Shown: positions 1-10,194, numbered from the stretch's first letter. The stretch: DNA of 64,000 nucleotides from Flavobacterium sp. ACN2 (GCF_002303885.1 NZ_MRCM01000012.1:108719-172718); one strand, 5' to 3'. The notes: generated from the letters alone by a model not told the origin. Numbers and translations are program-made.

Positions 1-1
1 T

Positions 2-1144
2 GCTAAAACCGATGACACCCGTTATACCGTATTTTCTTTATGGGATACGTACCGAAATGTACATCCATTGATGTCTTTGGTTTATCCAAAACAGCAATCT
101 GACATGGTAAAAAGTATGTTGACTATGTTTGATGAAAACGGCTGGTTACCCAAATGGGAACTGAATTCGACTGAAACTTTTACGATGGTTGGAGACCCTG
201 CAAGTATTGTAATTACAGATACTTATATGAGGGGAGTTCGTGATTATGATGTTAATAAAGCCTATTATGCGATGTTGAAAGGCGCAGATAATATTGAAAA
301 TAATCCGCTTCGTCCTGGATTGAAAGATTATATCAAAGAAGGATATTTAACAACCGACAACAAAGGCCCAGTTTCTACAACTCAGGAATATAATATTTCA
401 GATTATTCTATTTCGCTTATGGCCAACGAGTTCGGTGACAAAGACAATGTAAAACGTTTTAAAGAACGTTCATTATCCTACAGAAAATTATTTGATAAAA
501 ACTTAAATCTGCTTCGACCAAGAACGGCTGACGGAAAATGGTACGAACCTTTTGATCCTGCTTCTGGAGCTAATTTTGAAGAAAATGTTGGTTTTATCGA
601 AGGAAATGCTTGGCAGTACGCTTTTATGGTTCCGCATGACATTATTGGATTAAAGAAATTAATGGGTGGTGATCAAGCTTTTTCGGCGCAATTGCAGAAA
701 ATCTTTGATATTAAGCAATTTGATATGGCAAACGAACCAGATATTGCCAATCCGTATTTATTCAATTATGTGAAAGGCGAAGAATATAAAACTCAGGAAA
801 TGGTAAAGAAATTGGTTCGCGAATATTTCAAAAATGAACCAAAAGGATTACCAGGAAATGACGATACAGGCACAATGTCGGCTTGGTTGGTGTATTCGAT
901 GATGGGAATTTACCCAATTTCTCCAGGAGATCCAATTTACACCATTACAACGCCAATGTTTCATAGAGTGACGATCAAATTAGATCCAAACTATTATAAA
1001 AAAGAAAGCATCGTAATTGAAAGACAAGAAAATAATGGTGGGAAAATCAATTCGATTGAGCTAAACGGAAAAACACGTAACAGCTTCTTTATCTCACATG
1101 ATGATTTTGTGAATGGAACAAAGCTTAAAGTGATTCAAAACTAA
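2..1144 (+). CDS. GH92 alpha-mannosidase, C-terminal part (5' end outside window)
   Basis: The reading frame is open from base 2, so the gene begins before the window and the visible part is its C-terminal 380 residues. GH92 enzymes are calcium-dependent exo-alpha-mannosidases, usually periplasmic or surface-bound in Bacteroidota. Family signatures seen are SLWDTYR near the start and GNDDTGTMSAW about 100 residues before the end; the latter holds the acidic residues of the active site. The stop lies 12 bases before the GH3 gene, so the two are probably cotranscribed. Together with the SusC/SusD pair this suggests breakdown of mannose-containing glycans. The exact linkage cannot be read from sequence. 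Confidence 0.93.
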   Translation, partial: AKTDDTRYTVFSLWDTYRNVHPLMSLVYPKQQSDMVKSMLTMFDENGWLPKWELNSTETFTMVGDPASIVITDTYMRGVRDYDVNKAYYAMLKGADNIENNPLRPGLKDYIKEGYLTTDNKGPVSTTQEYNISDYSISLMANEFGDKDNVKRFKERSLSYRKLFDKNLNLLRPRTADGKWYEPFDPASGANFEENVGFIEGNAWQYAFMVPHDIIGLKKLMGGDQAFSAQLQKIFDIKQFDMANEPDIANPYLFNYVKGEEYKTQEMVKKLVREYFKNEPKGLPGNDDTGTMSAWLVYSMMGIYPISPGDPIYTITTPMFHRVTIKLDPNYYKKESIVIERQENNGGKINSIELNGKTRNSFFISHDDFVNGTKLKVIQN

Positions 1145-1156
1145 ACACACACAACT

Positions 1157-3817
1157 ATGTTACAATTAAGAATGAGGAAAACGGCCATTATTTTTGTAAT
1201 GGCTGTTGGTTTTTTTAACCAGACCAACGCCCAGAAAAAGTATCCGTATCAGGATGCCAAATTACCAGTAGAAGAGAGAGTACAAGATTTGCTAAGCCGT
1301 ATGACACTTGAAGAAAAAGTGCGTCAGATGGATATGTATAGAGGAGATTTTTTTAAAGATAAAGAAGATTTTGCTAAAGCTAAATCGGCAGAAAAAATCG
1401 GGAAATTAGGAATTGGAGCGATTCATGATCTTTATCCGCGTTCAGCGAAAATGATCAACGATCTTCAAACCAATGTAATCAAAGGAAACCGTTGGGGAAT
1501 TCCAGCTTTGATTATGTGTGAAATGCTTCATGGATATTTAGACGAAGGAAGTACCGCTTTCCCAATGAACATTGGACTTGGAGCAACTTGGGATGTTGCC
1601 GTGATGGACAAAGTAGGTAAAGTAATTGGTATGGAAGCCAGAGCTCATGGAGTTCATTTTGGATTTGGACCAAATTTAGATTTAGGGCGCGAACCAAGAT
1701 GGGGACGTGTTGCTGAAACTTTTGGTGAAGATGCTTTCTTGAACAGCGAAATTGGTTTGGCTTTCATTAAAGGATTGCAAGGAGACGATTTAAAATCGGA
1801 TCGTTCTATTATTGCAGAACCTAAACACTTTGCCGTTCACGGTATTCCGCAAGCGGGAGGGAATTCTTCGCCAATTTTAGTTGGAGAGCGTTCAGCAAGA
1901 GAAGATCATTTGCCATCTTTCCAAAAAGCATTTACAAAAGGCGGTGCTTTAGGAACAATGTGTGCGTATTCTGAATTGGACGGAATTCCTTGTGCTGCAA
2001 ATCACTGGTTATTAACAGATGTTTTAAGAAAAGAATGGGGCTTTAAAGGAATTGTAGTTTCAGATTTAGGAGCTATTAAATACATTCAAACGACTCATAA
2101 AGTGGCTGATTCTCCAAAAGATGCTATTAGAGAAGCAGTTTCTTCTGGAGTTGATATGCAGTTTTATGATTTTAGCAATGAATTTTGGCAAAATACCATT
2201 ATTGAATTGGTAAATGAAAAGAAACTGACAACTGAAAATATCGACCGTGCGGCGGGAGGCGTTTTGCGTTTGAAATTCTTGTTAGGATTATTTGAAAATC
2301 CGTACACAGAAAAAAATCTAATTAAAGAGCGTTTTCATACTCCAGAAAATCAGAAAGTTGCTTTAGAAGCGGCTCAAAAATCAATGGTTTTATTGAAAAA
2401 TGAAAACAATATTTTGCCTTTAAGTAAAAATCTTAAAAACATTGCGGTTATCGGGCCAAATGCAAATGCTTCAAGATTGGGAGGTTATGCTCCGAAGAAC
2501 AGTGTCGGAATGACAGTTTACGAAGGAGTTAAGGAATTGGTTGGAAAAACGGCTAATGTAGTTTATGAAGAAGGAGTTCCGCTGATTGTAAAAGGACAAA
2601 TTATTCCATCTAAATATTTATTTACTCCAGACGAATCTCAAAACGGATTAAAAGGAGAATATTTCAATAACAGAAATCTGGAAGGAACACCAGCTTTAAC
2701 TCGTATTGATAGCCAATTAGAGTTTGACTGGCCTTGGGCACCTGGTGATGGTGTGAATGTGGATGATTTTTCTATTAGATGGACAGGATTCTTAAAATCG
2801 GATCAGGCATTGGATGGTTGGTTAGGTTTAAGTTCTGATGACGGAATCAGAATGTATATCGATGACCAATTGGTAATCGACAACTGGACAAAAGGTGCGA
2901 CAAGCATGGTTACAGTTCCAAAAAATATCGAAAAAGGTAAAAAATACAAAGTCCGCATTGAAATGTGGGAAGGAGGCTGGGGTGCCAGAGCTCATTTCCG
3001 TTGGAATTTAGAAAAAGTAAACTTACAGCCAGCAATTGAAGCAGCTAAAAAAGCAGATGTTGCGATTGTAGTTTTAGGAGAATCTAACGAATTGGTAGAA
3101 GAAAACAGAGACGTTGCTTCTTTAGACTTATTCGGAATCCAACAGCAATTGATTGAAGAAATTCAAAAAACAGGAACTCCTGTGGTTTGTGTGTTATTAA
3201 ATGGCCGCCCGCTTTCTACAAATTGGATTGCTGAAAATATTCCAGCAGTTTTGGAAGGATGGTTTCCAGGAGAATTAGGAGGAAGAGCTGTAGCCGATGT
3301 TTTATTTGGAGATTATAATCCGGGTGGAAGATTACCAATCACAGTTCCGAAATCGGTAGGACAGTTACCTATATATTATAATCAAAAACCATCTGCAATA
3401 CATAAATATGTAGCAGAAAGCGAACATCCTTTATATTCGTTTGGTTACGGATTAAGTTACACGAAGTTTGAATATTCTAATTTAAAGCTGAATACTTCTG
3501 AAATTAAACCAAATGGAGAAATAAAAGTTTCTGTTGATGTTAAAAACATTGGAGACAGAGATGGAGACGAAGTGGTTCAGTTGTATGTAAATGATGTATA
3601 TAGTTCTGTAACGACACCAGAGAAAACTTTAAGAGGTTTCAAACGATTAAATATTAAGAAAGGAGAAACTACAACTGTTGATTTTACACTTACTAAGGAC
3701 GAGCTAGGCCTTTATAACAGGGAAATGAAGTATGTTGTAGAGCCTGGAGACTTCGAAGTAATGGTTGGCGGAAACTCATCGGATCTTCTAAAAACCAAAT
3801 TCAAGGTTTCGAACTAA
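1157..3817 (+). CDS. GH3 beta-glycosidase with inserted PA14 domain
   Basis: An 886-residue exported glycoside hydrolase of family 3 (beta-glucosidase type). A signal peptide ends near residue 25 (FFNQTNA); translation could equally start at the Met codon at 1172. The N-terminal TIM barrel runs to about residue 380, with substrate-binding KHF and the catalytic nucleophile D303 in GIVVSDLGAI. The GH3 C-terminal domain is split by a PA14 domain (about 490-640, LKGEYFNN...DDGIRMYIDD), which usually shapes substrate choice, and a fibronectin-III-like domain closes the protein. It lies just after the GH92 gene and is followed by a strong terminator. Substrate specificity is unknown. Confidence 0.94.
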   Translation: MLQLRMRKTAIIFVMAVGFFNQTNAQKKYPYQDAKLPVEERVQDLLSRMTLEEKVRQMDMYRGDFFKDKEDFAKAKSAEKIGKLGIGAIHDLYPRSAKMINDLQTNVIKGNRWGIPALIMCEMLHGYLDEGSTAFPMNIGLGATWDVAVMDKVGKVIGMEARAHGVHFGFGPNLDLGREPRWGRVAETFGEDAFLNSEIGLAFIKGLQGDDLKSDRSIIAEPKHFAVHGIPQAGGNSSPILVGERSAREDHLPSFQKAFTKGGALGTMCAYSELDGIPCAANHWLLTDVLRKEWGFKGIVVSDLGAIKYIQTTHKVADSPKDAIREAVSSGVDMQFYDFSNEFWQNTIIELVNEKKLTTENIDRAAGGVLRLKFLLGLFENPYTEKNLIKERFHTPENQKVALEAAQKSMVLLKNENNILPLSKNLKNIAVIGPNANASRLGGYAPKNSVGMTVYEGVKELVGKTANVVYEEGVPLIVKGQIIPSKYLFTPDESQNGLKGEYFNNRNLEGTPALTRIDSQLEFDWPWAPGDGVNVDDFSIRWTGFLKSDQALDGWLGLSSDDGIRMYIDDQLVIDNWTKGATSMVTVPKNIEKGKKYKVRIEMWEGGWGARAHFRWNLEKVNLQPAIEAAKKADVAIVVLGESNELVEENRDVASLDLFGIQQQLIEEIQKTGTPVVCVLLNGRPLSTNWIAENIPAVLEGWFPGELGGRAVADVLFGDYNPGGRLPITVPKSVGQLPIYYNQKPSAIHKYVAESEHPLYSFGYGLSYTKFEYSNLKLNTSEIKPNGEIKVSVDVKNIGDRDGDEVVQLYVNDVYSSVTTPEKTLRGFKRLNIKKGETTTVDFTLTKDELGLYNREMKYVVEPGDFEVMVGGNSSDLLKTKFKVSN

Positions 3818-3876
3818 AAAGTGTTAAATACCGAATAATTTTAAACGATTTTTAGTTAAAAAAATGAATACAACTA

Positions 3877-3920
3877 AAAAAGGTCAAAATCTATTAGATT
3901 AATAGATTTTGGCCTTTTTT
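3877..3920 (+). terminator. Rho-independent terminator after GH3
   Basis: Two arms of about 19 bases (3878-3896 and 3900-3918, one G-T wobble) separated by three bases and ending in a T run. It closes the GH92-GH3 transcript and separates it from the susC promoter region. Confidence 0.85.
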
Positions 3921-3944
3921 ATAAGGCAGAGTAGGATTACAAAT

Positions 3945-3956
3945 GAAAACGTTTTC
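3945..3956. promoter_or_regulatory. CRE/LacI-type palindrome upstream of susC
   Basis: A perfect 12-base palindrome, GAAAACGTTTTC, preceded by TG, lies 124 bases before the susC start codon. It resembles operators of LacI/GalR-family regulators, which read inverted repeats centred on CG. No LacI-type regulator is encoded in the window, so the regulator is unknown and this assignment is inferred from shape alone. Confidence 0.4.
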
Positions 3957-4079
3957 TTTCAATAAATGACCAAAGATTTACCAACACCTGCGAAAAATTG
4001 TCATTTGTCGAAATTATATTTTGTTAACAGAATGTATTCTTAAGTTTAACATGTTATTAACTCTAAAAAAACAACTAAT

Positions 4080-7000
4080 ATGATTAAAAGCGTACTAAAA
4101 TTACTGTTTGTCATATGCCTTTTTGGGTTCCAAGGCCTACAAGCGCAGACAACAGTAAAAGGAACGATAACAGATGCTCAAAGCGGAATTCCAATTCCTG
4201 GAGCAAATATTATTGTTAAAGGAACTAAAACAAGTGCTTCATCAGATTTTGATGGTAAATACAGCATTAGCGTTCCAAATCAATCAGCAGTTTTAGTTTT
4301 TACTTACGTAGGATCTTCTACAAAAGAAGTTGCTGTTGGATCACAAACTACAATTAACGTATCATTAGGTCCAGATACGCAGCAATTAGGAGAGGTAGTC
4401 GTTACAGCTCTTGGTATTAAAAGAGAGAAAAAAGCAATTACGTATTCTGCACAAAACGTTTCTGTAGACGAACTTTCTGAAGCTAGATCATTAAACGTTG
4501 CCAACTCACTTTCTGGTAAAGTTGCAGGTCTTAACTTCTCTACAACTTCAAATGGTGTTGGTTCTTCTTCTAGAATTACTTTAAGAGGTAACAGATCTCT
4601 TAACGGAAACAACCAGCCTCTTTATGTAGTAGATGGTGTGCCAATTAGTAACGGAACAACGAATACAAATCCTGATATTGATACAGGAGGAACTACACAA
4701 CCTGATGGTATTTCTAACATTAACCCAGAAGATATTGCTTCGATGACTGTTTTGAAAGGTCCATCTGCAGCAGCTCTTTACGGATCTAGAGCATCAAATG
4801 GTGTAATCGTAATTACAACTAAATCTGGTAAATCTGGAAAAACTTCAGTTTCGTTATCATCTAACTTTATGGCTTCTTCTGCTTATAACTTGATGAATTT
4901 ACAAAACGAGTACGGACAAGGTACAAATGGAAATTATGTTTCTAACTCAAGCTCAAGCTGGGGTGCGCCTTTAGACGGACGTCAGGTATCTGCTTGGCAG
5001 TTGGTTCGTAATCCAAATTATGCAGGACCAGCTACACAAAGCTATTCTCCACAGAAAAACAACGTTATTGATTTCTACAAAACAGGATATAACTTAGCAA
5101 ACACTTTGACTGTTACAGCTGGTAACGAAAAAGCGCAAGGATATTTCTCTTATACTAACACACGTGCTGAAGGTATTGTTGGCGGAAACCAATTGGACAG
5201 ACACAATCTTAACTTAAGATTGACTAGTAAAATTACAGACAAATTAACTTTAGACGCAAAAACAAACTACATCGTTCAAGATATCGATAACTTATTGAGA
5301 ACTGGTGAAGAGTCTATCGGAACATCTGCTTATTTATTACCTCGTAGTATCGCTTACAACGATTACAAAGATTTCGAATATATCGATGCTGCAGGACAAA
5401 GACAAGTAAACTATTTCCTTGACGAAACTGGAGCTCCAGGAGGAAACCCATTCTGGTCTGCTTTAAGAGATGATGCTCGTACAGATAAAAGAAATAGATT
5501 TATTGGTTTAGCTTCTCTTAAATATGAGTTTACAAAAACTTTAAGTTTACAAGGTAGAGCTGGTTTAGACCAAATGACAAACAAAAATGTAAGAAACAGA
5601 TATGCAACTGCAGCTTTCAACAGCAACATGGGTTCATACAGTGAATCTTATGAAACAGTAAGCGAATTAAACATTGATGCTTTACTTTCTTACAATGAAA
5701 AATTCGGAGATTTCTCTATCGGTCTTAATGCTGGTGCGAGTTCATTGCAACAAAATAGTTCAGCTTTAAATTCAGGTGGTGTATTAAGTAAAAGAAACTT
5801 CTTCGCGTTATCAAACGTGCAAACAGTTCAATCTACTTCTACAGCTTCAGAGAAAAGAATTAACTCTGTTTACGGATTTGGTCAAATTGGTTTCAGAAAC
5901 TATTTATTCTTAGATTTAACAGCTAGAAATGACTGGTCTTCTACTTTACCAGAAGATTATTTCTACCCATCTTTCGGACTTTCTGCTGTTCTTTCTGATA
6001 TGTTTACATTGCCAGAAGTAATTAGTTTTGCAAAATTAAGAGCTTCTTATGCACAAGTGGGTAACGATACAGATCCTTATCAAACACAACAGAGATTCTC
6101 TTACATTGGTGGTAATGGTGGTATGTTATACGGACAAAACACAAAAGCAAATCCAAACTTGAAACCGGAGATTTCTTCTTCTAATGAGTTTGGTGCTGAT
6201 GTTAGATTTTTCAACAATCGTTTAGGTTTAGATTTCACATACTTTAAAACATTAACTAACAACCAAATTTTCTACATCAACACTCCTGAACCTTCTGGAT
6301 ATTCTAGAGCAATTGTAAACGGTGGAGATATCGAAAATAAAGGTTTTGAGTTCACGCTTAGTGCAACTCCAATTCAAACACAAAACTTCTCTTGGGATAT
6401 TACAGCAAACTACGCTTCTTATAAGTCAAAAGTAAAATCTATCTTTGAAGGACGTGATGAATTAGTAATCGGTGAAGGACGTTTAGTTAGAAGTAAAGTA
6501 GTTAAAGGTGGAGAATATGGTGATTTATACATCAAAGGTTTCCAAAGAAATGAAGCTGGAGAAATTTTAGTAAACAGCGCTGGTATTCCATTAGCAACAA
6601 ATGGTTTTGATGTTCGTGCTGGTAACTTTAACCCAGATTGGACTGCAGGTTTCAAAAATAACTTCAAATACAAAGATTTCTCTTTAAGCTTCTTAGTTGA
6701 CTTTAGAATCGGTGGTGAAGTTATTTCATACACTCAAGCTAGACAAGCTGGTTTAGGGGTAAGTGATATTACTTTGGCAGGAAGAAATGGTGGAATCGTT
6801 GTTGATGGTGTTGTAGATAACGGAAACGGAACTTATACTCAAAATACAACAAGCATCAATGCTGAACAATACTGGACAGCAATCGGTCAAAGAACTCCAA
6901 TTGCAGAGCCATTCGTTTATGATGCTACAAACATCAGATTAAGAGAGCTTGTTTTTGGTTATTCAATGCCAAAACGTTTATTAGGTAACTCAGGATTTAC

Positions 7001-7166
7001 AAGCATCGATTTCTCATTAGTAGGTAGAAACTTGTTCTTCTTCTTAAACAAAGCTAAGTACTTTGATCCAGAAGCAGGAGCAGGTACAGGTAACTTGCAA
7101 GGTATAGAATCTTTCAACATTCCATCAACGAGAGATTATGGAGTGAATGTTAAATTTGGATTTTAA
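4080..7166 (+). CDS. SusC/RagA-type TonB-linked outer membrane transporter
   Basis: A 1028-residue outer membrane protein that imports oligosaccharides with TonB energy. Seen in order: signal peptide (1-22, ending GLQAQ), a carboxypeptidase-regulatory-like beta-sandwich (about 23-105, TVKGTITDAQSGIPIPGANI), a plug domain with the SusC hallmark LYVVDGVPIS (about 110-240), then a 22-strand-type barrel ending in an aromatic residue (VNVKFGF). It is followed 16 bases later by its SusD partner. It has its own upstream regulatory region, apart from the GH92-GH3 transcript. The glycan taken up is inferred to be mannose-containing from neighbours only. Confidence 0.95.
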   Translation: MIKSVLKLLFVICLFGFQGLQAQTTVKGTITDAQSGIPIPGANIIVKGTKTSASSDFDGKYSISVPNQSAVLVFTYVGSSTKEVAVGSQTTINVSLGPDTQQLGEVVVTALGIKREKKAITYSAQNVSVDELSEARSLNVANSLSGKVAGLNFSTTSNGVGSSSRITLRGNRSLNGNNQPLYVVDGVPISNGTTNTNPDIDTGGTTQPDGISNINPEDIASMTVLKGPSAAALYGSRASNGVIVITTKSGKSGKTSVSLSSNFMASSAYNLMNLQNEYGQGTNGNYVSNSSSSWGAPLDGRQVSAWQLVRNPNYAGPATQSYSPQKNNVIDFYKTGYNLANTLTVTAGNEKAQGYFSYTNTRAEGIVGGNQLDRHNLNLRLTSKITDKLTLDAKTNYIVQDIDNLLRTGEESIGTSAYLLPRSIAYNDYKDFEYIDAAGQRQVNYFLDETGAPGGNPFWSALRDDARTDKRNRFIGLASLKYEFTKTLSLQGRAGLDQMTNKNVRNRYATAAFNSNMGSYSESYETVSELNIDALLSYNEKFGDFSIGLNAGASSLQQNSSALNSGGVLSKRNFFALSNVQTVQSTSTASEKRINSVYGFGQIGFRNYLFLDLTARNDWSSTLPEDYFYPSFGLSAVLSDMFTLPEVISFAKLRASYAQVGNDTDPYQTQQRFSYIGGNGGMLYGQNTKANPNLKPEISSSNEFGADVRFFNNRLGLDFTYFKTLTNNQIFYINTPEPSGYSRAIVNGGDIENKGFEFTLSATPIQTQNFSWDITANYASYKSKVKSIFEGRDELVIGEGRLVRSKVVKGGEYGDLYIKGFQRNEAGEILVNSAGIPLATNGFDVRAGNFNPDWTAGFKNNFKYKDFSLSFLVDFRIGGEVISYTQARQAGLGVSDITLAGRNGGIVVDGVVDNGNGTYTQNTTSINAEQYWTAIGQRTPIAEPFVYDATNIRLRELVFGYSMPKRLLGNSGFTSIDFSLVGRNLFFFLNKAKYFDPEAGAGTGNLQGIESFNIPSTRDYGVNVKFGF

Positions 7167-7182
7167 TTAAAAAAGAGACATC

Positions 7183-8769
7183 ATGAAATATAGTTTTAAA
7201 ATAAAAACATTAGGAGTTGCTTTAATGGCAGTTTCTATTTTATCAAGCTGCACTGGCGATTTTGATGAAATAAACAAAGATCCTAATTCATTAACTGAAG
7301 ATCAGTTAGATGCTACATTAGCTGGTCCTGCATTTGCTTCTGCATTATACGCAGGTATACACAATGGTTCTTATTCATCTCCAGGAGTAGATGATCAAGG
7401 TACTTGGGGTATTGCTACAGGTATTTTATCTTCAACTTTTATTCACTATTTAAACTGTGGATATGGAACGGAAAGAAATGCTTTCGTTAATGGATACGAA
7501 GGTAGAGGATGGACAAGATTTTACACCGTTGCGGCTCCAGCGTTATCAAATGCTATTAAAGCATCTGAAGGAAACGCAGAAGCTACTGCAATCTTAAAAA
7601 TCTGGAAAGTTTTTATGTACAACCAAATGGTTGATGCTTACGGACCAATTCCTTATACTGAAGCTGGAAACGGAAAAGATAAAGTTCCTTACGACAGCGT
7701 AGAATTTATTTATGCAGATTTCTTTAAACTATTAGATGAAGCAAATGCAATATTAGCTTCAACTTCTGTAACTTCGGTTGCCTCTCTTGCCCCAAATGAT
7801 AGAGTTTATTCAGGAAATGTTGACAAATGGAGAATCTTCGGAAACAGTATGAGATTACGTTTGGCCCTAAGAATTTCGGATAAAGAACCTGCAAATGCAA
7901 AAACTCAAGCTGAAGCTGCAGTAGCTGCTGGAGTTATGCAAACAAATGATCAAAGCGCTTTCTTTAAAGCAAGTAACATTACTCCAAACAATTTAAACAT
8001 GATTGTAAACAGCTGGGGTTATGTAATGACCTCTTCTATGGAAAGTATCTTAGTTGGATACAATGATCCGCGTTTAGCTAAATGGTTTGCGCCAATTGCT
8101 TCAGGAGTATATAGAGGAAATCCAGTTGGAGGTTTAGAAGATCAATTCGGAACTACAGAATTTTCTAAATTCAACAATAATGTTTTAGGAAATGGAGCTG
8201 CTAATACACTTAGCGAAACTAAAAACATTGAAATCTTCATGGCTTCTGAAAACTACTTGAGTAGAGCAGAGGGAGCTTTAAATGGATGGAACATGGGAGC
8301 AGATGCTAAAACTTTGTATGAAACAGGTATTAGATTATCGCTTGCGCAATGGGGAGTTACAGAAGTAGCTGACGTTAACGCTTATATTGCTGGAACAACA
8401 TTGCCAACATTACCAAACATTTTGACAGTATATCCAACTTTAGATTTACAAGATATTCCAGTTAAATTGCCAGTGGCTTGGTCTGCATCTACTGCCGATC
8501 AAAGAACTCAAATTGCAGTTCAGAAATACTTAGCAATTTTCCCAGAATCTTGGGAAGCTTGGGCAGATTTACGTAGAAGCGATGCTAAAGTAATCTATCC
8601 AGTTTTAAATACGGATAATCCAGATGCTGGAGTTGGTAAATCTTTGATGAAAAGAATTATTTACACTACAAATGAGTACTCATCAAACAAAGCTGCTGTA
8701 GATGAAGGAGTTTCTAAATTAGGAGGTCCAGATTCTGGTGGAACAAGACTTTGGTGGGACACAAAATAA
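7183..8769 (+). CDS. SusD/RagB-type glycan-binding outer membrane lipoprotein
   Basis: A 528-residue lipoprotein with a lipobox (ILSSC, lipidated C23) followed by the short acidic leader TGDFDEINKDPNS typical of this subgroup. It belongs to the SusD-like superfamily with TPR-type helical repeats and forms the lid over the SusC barrel at the cell surface. The subgroup resembles SusD-like proteins annotated as nutrient-binding lipoproteins rather than classic starch SusD. It is cotranscribed with the preceding susC and followed by a terminator. Confidence 0.93.
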   Translation: MKYSFKIKTLGVALMAVSILSSCTGDFDEINKDPNSLTEDQLDATLAGPAFASALYAGIHNGSYSSPGVDDQGTWGIATGILSSTFIHYLNCGYGTERNAFVNGYEGRGWTRFYTVAAPALSNAIKASEGNAEATAILKIWKVFMYNQMVDAYGPIPYTEAGNGKDKVPYDSVEFIYADFFKLLDEANAILASTSVTSVASLAPNDRVYSGNVDKWRIFGNSMRLRLALRISDKEPANAKTQAEAAVAAGVMQTNDQSAFFKASNITPNNLNMIVNSWGYVMTSSMESILVGYNDPRLAKWFAPIASGVYRGNPVGGLEDQFGTTEFSKFNNNVLGNGAANTLSETKNIEIFMASENYLSRAEGALNGWNMGADAKTLYETGIRLSLAQWGVTEVADVNAYIAGTTLPTLPNILTVYPTLDLQDIPVKLPVAWSASTADQRTQIAVQKYLAIFPESWEAWADLRRSDAKVIYPVLNTDNPDAGVGKSLMKRIIYTTNEYSSNKAAVDEGVSKLGGPDSGGTRLWWDTK

Positions 8770-8812
8770 TTAATTTGGTAAAGTAAAAAATCCAATCGAT
8801 TTGTTACTTGAG

Positions 8813-8840
8813 CAGAAGGAGAGGTAACTCTCCTTTTGTT
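8813..8840 (+). terminator. Terminator after susD
   Basis: An 8-base stem, AAGGAGAG (8816-8823) and CTCTCCTT (8828-8835), with GTAA loop and following T-rich bases. It ends the susC-susD transcript. Confidence 0.8.
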
Positions 8841-8924
8841 TTATATATAAACCAGTGAATTTTTGCCCCAACTTTAATTCATAATTGGCAATTCCCTTTG
8901 TTTGAAATTGAACAAAATTTAATT

Positions 8925-9066
8925 TGAACACATAGAAGCATAGTTTCTGTGTCTAAAAAGGAAAGTAAAGAGAAAAATATTTCTTTTACATAGACTTTTA
9001 TTATGCGTATTTGAATTAGTGAAACGCCTTTTTTTAGGTTTCGGAAAGCTATGTTTCGATGTGTTT
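8925..9066. repeat. Intergenic inverted-repeat element, copy 1 (ACACATAG family)
   Basis: An element of about 142 bases bounded by 18-base arms (left at 8926-8943, right at 9049-9066) that pair at about 15 positions and read ACACATAGAAGCATAG on the left. It contains the core TTAGTGAAACGCCTTTTT (from 9016), which is also present in copy 2 about 1.27 kb away. It fills most of the 344-base gap before the sialidase-like gene. Confidence 0.75.
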
Positions 9067-9113
9067 AATAATTTTAAACAAGCACAAATAATATTAATTT
9101 TCATCAAAATAAA

Positions 9114-10160
9114 ATGATTTTAAAGAAAAAATATGCTGTAGTAGGTCTATTGGCTTTATTTCTTTTTTCTAATGAAATGAAAGCACAACTGAAGGCAGTA
9201 AATATTGAAAGCAGTTATATTGCAGATCCGCCTGTTACCACAAATAGCCATGCCTCAACTTTGGTCGAATACAAACCCAACGAGATTTTAGCCGCTTGGT
9301 TTGGTGGAAAATATGAAGGTGCAAAAGATGTCGGAATTTATATTTCGGCTTATAAAGACAAAAAATGGTCTGCACCAAAAGAACTTATTCAGCCCTTAAT
9401 TAAAAACGGAGACACACTACCATGTTGGAATCCGGTTTTGTTTAAAAGCAAGAGCGAGAATTTGTATTTGTTTTATAAAATTGGAAAAAATCCGAGAGAA
9501 TGGTTTGGCGCTATGATTGTTTCGAAAGATAACGGAACAACCTGGGGAGAACCAAAATATCTTACGGACGGAATTTTAGGTCCAATTCGAAATAAACCAA
9601 TAGAAACTACTCCAGGCGTAATTTTATGCGGAAGCAGCACAGAAAGTGTAGGCACTGACGAATGGCGCGTGCATGTTGAGGAATATACTGAAGCAACAGA
9701 TTCTTGGAAAAAAATAGCCGTAGAAAACAATCAAAACTTTGATATCATTCAGCCAACATTTTTAATTCATAGCAAGAGTGATATTCAGATGCTGTCTCGT
9801 AGCAAACACAATAAAGTAGTTTCGAGCTGGTCAGGAGACAACGGAAAAAGTTGGATTAGAACCAATACTATAAATGTCATCAATTCCAATTCTGGTATTG
9901 ATGCTTTAACAGTAGACAAAAACACGTTTTTATTGGTAAATAATCCGCTTCCAATTGGAAAAGACTGGTTTAACGGAAGAAATATTTTAGACGTAGAATA
10001 TTCTAAAGACGGTTTAAAATGGACGAAATTATTCGATCTCGAAAAACAGGAAAAAGGAGAATTCAGCTATCCAGCCATAATCCAAACCACAGACAAAAAA
10101 ATACACGTTTTGTATACTTATGATCGAAAATATATTAAACATACCTCTTTCGATTTATAA
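9114..10160 (+). CDS. Exported sialidase-like BNR/Asp-box protein
   Basis: A 348-residue secreted six-bladed beta-propeller protein. The signal peptide ends near residue 25 (NEMKAQ). Three Asp-box motifs are visible: SKDNGTTWGE, SGDNGKSWIR and YSKDGLKWTK. The conserved stretch AAWFGGKYEGAKD places it with the predicted-neuraminidase group (COG4692 as I recall it), not classical GH33 sialidases, because no FRIP motif is present. It may remove another sugar; related propellers include rhamnosidases. It follows the SusC/SusD unit but is separated by a terminator and a repeat, so it is probably transcribed on its own. Confidence 0.8.
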   Translation: MILKKKYAVVGLLALFLFSNEMKAQLKAVNIESSYIADPPVTTNSHASTLVEYKPNEILAAWFGGKYEGAKDVGIYISAYKDKKWSAPKELIQPLIKNGDTLPCWNPVLFKSKSENLYLFYKIGKNPREWFGAMIVSKDNGTTWGEPKYLTDGILGPIRNKPIETTPGVILCGSSTESVGTDEWRVHVEEYTEATDSWKKIAVENNQNFDIIQPTFLIHSKSDIQMLSRSKHNKVVSSWSGDNGKSWIRTNTINVINSNSGIDALTVDKNTFLLVNNPLPIGKDWFNGRNILDVEYSKDGLKWTKLFDLEKQEKGEFSYPAIIQTTDKKIHVLYTYDRKYIKHTSFDL

Positions 10161-10194
10161 GATAATAGTACGATGATAAAACAGATATTTAATT

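Noticed and set aside
1512..1697. Minus-strand frames inside GH3, susC and other large genes
   Set aside because: They lie within strongly supported genes on the opposite strand and show no protein family signal; treated as shadows.
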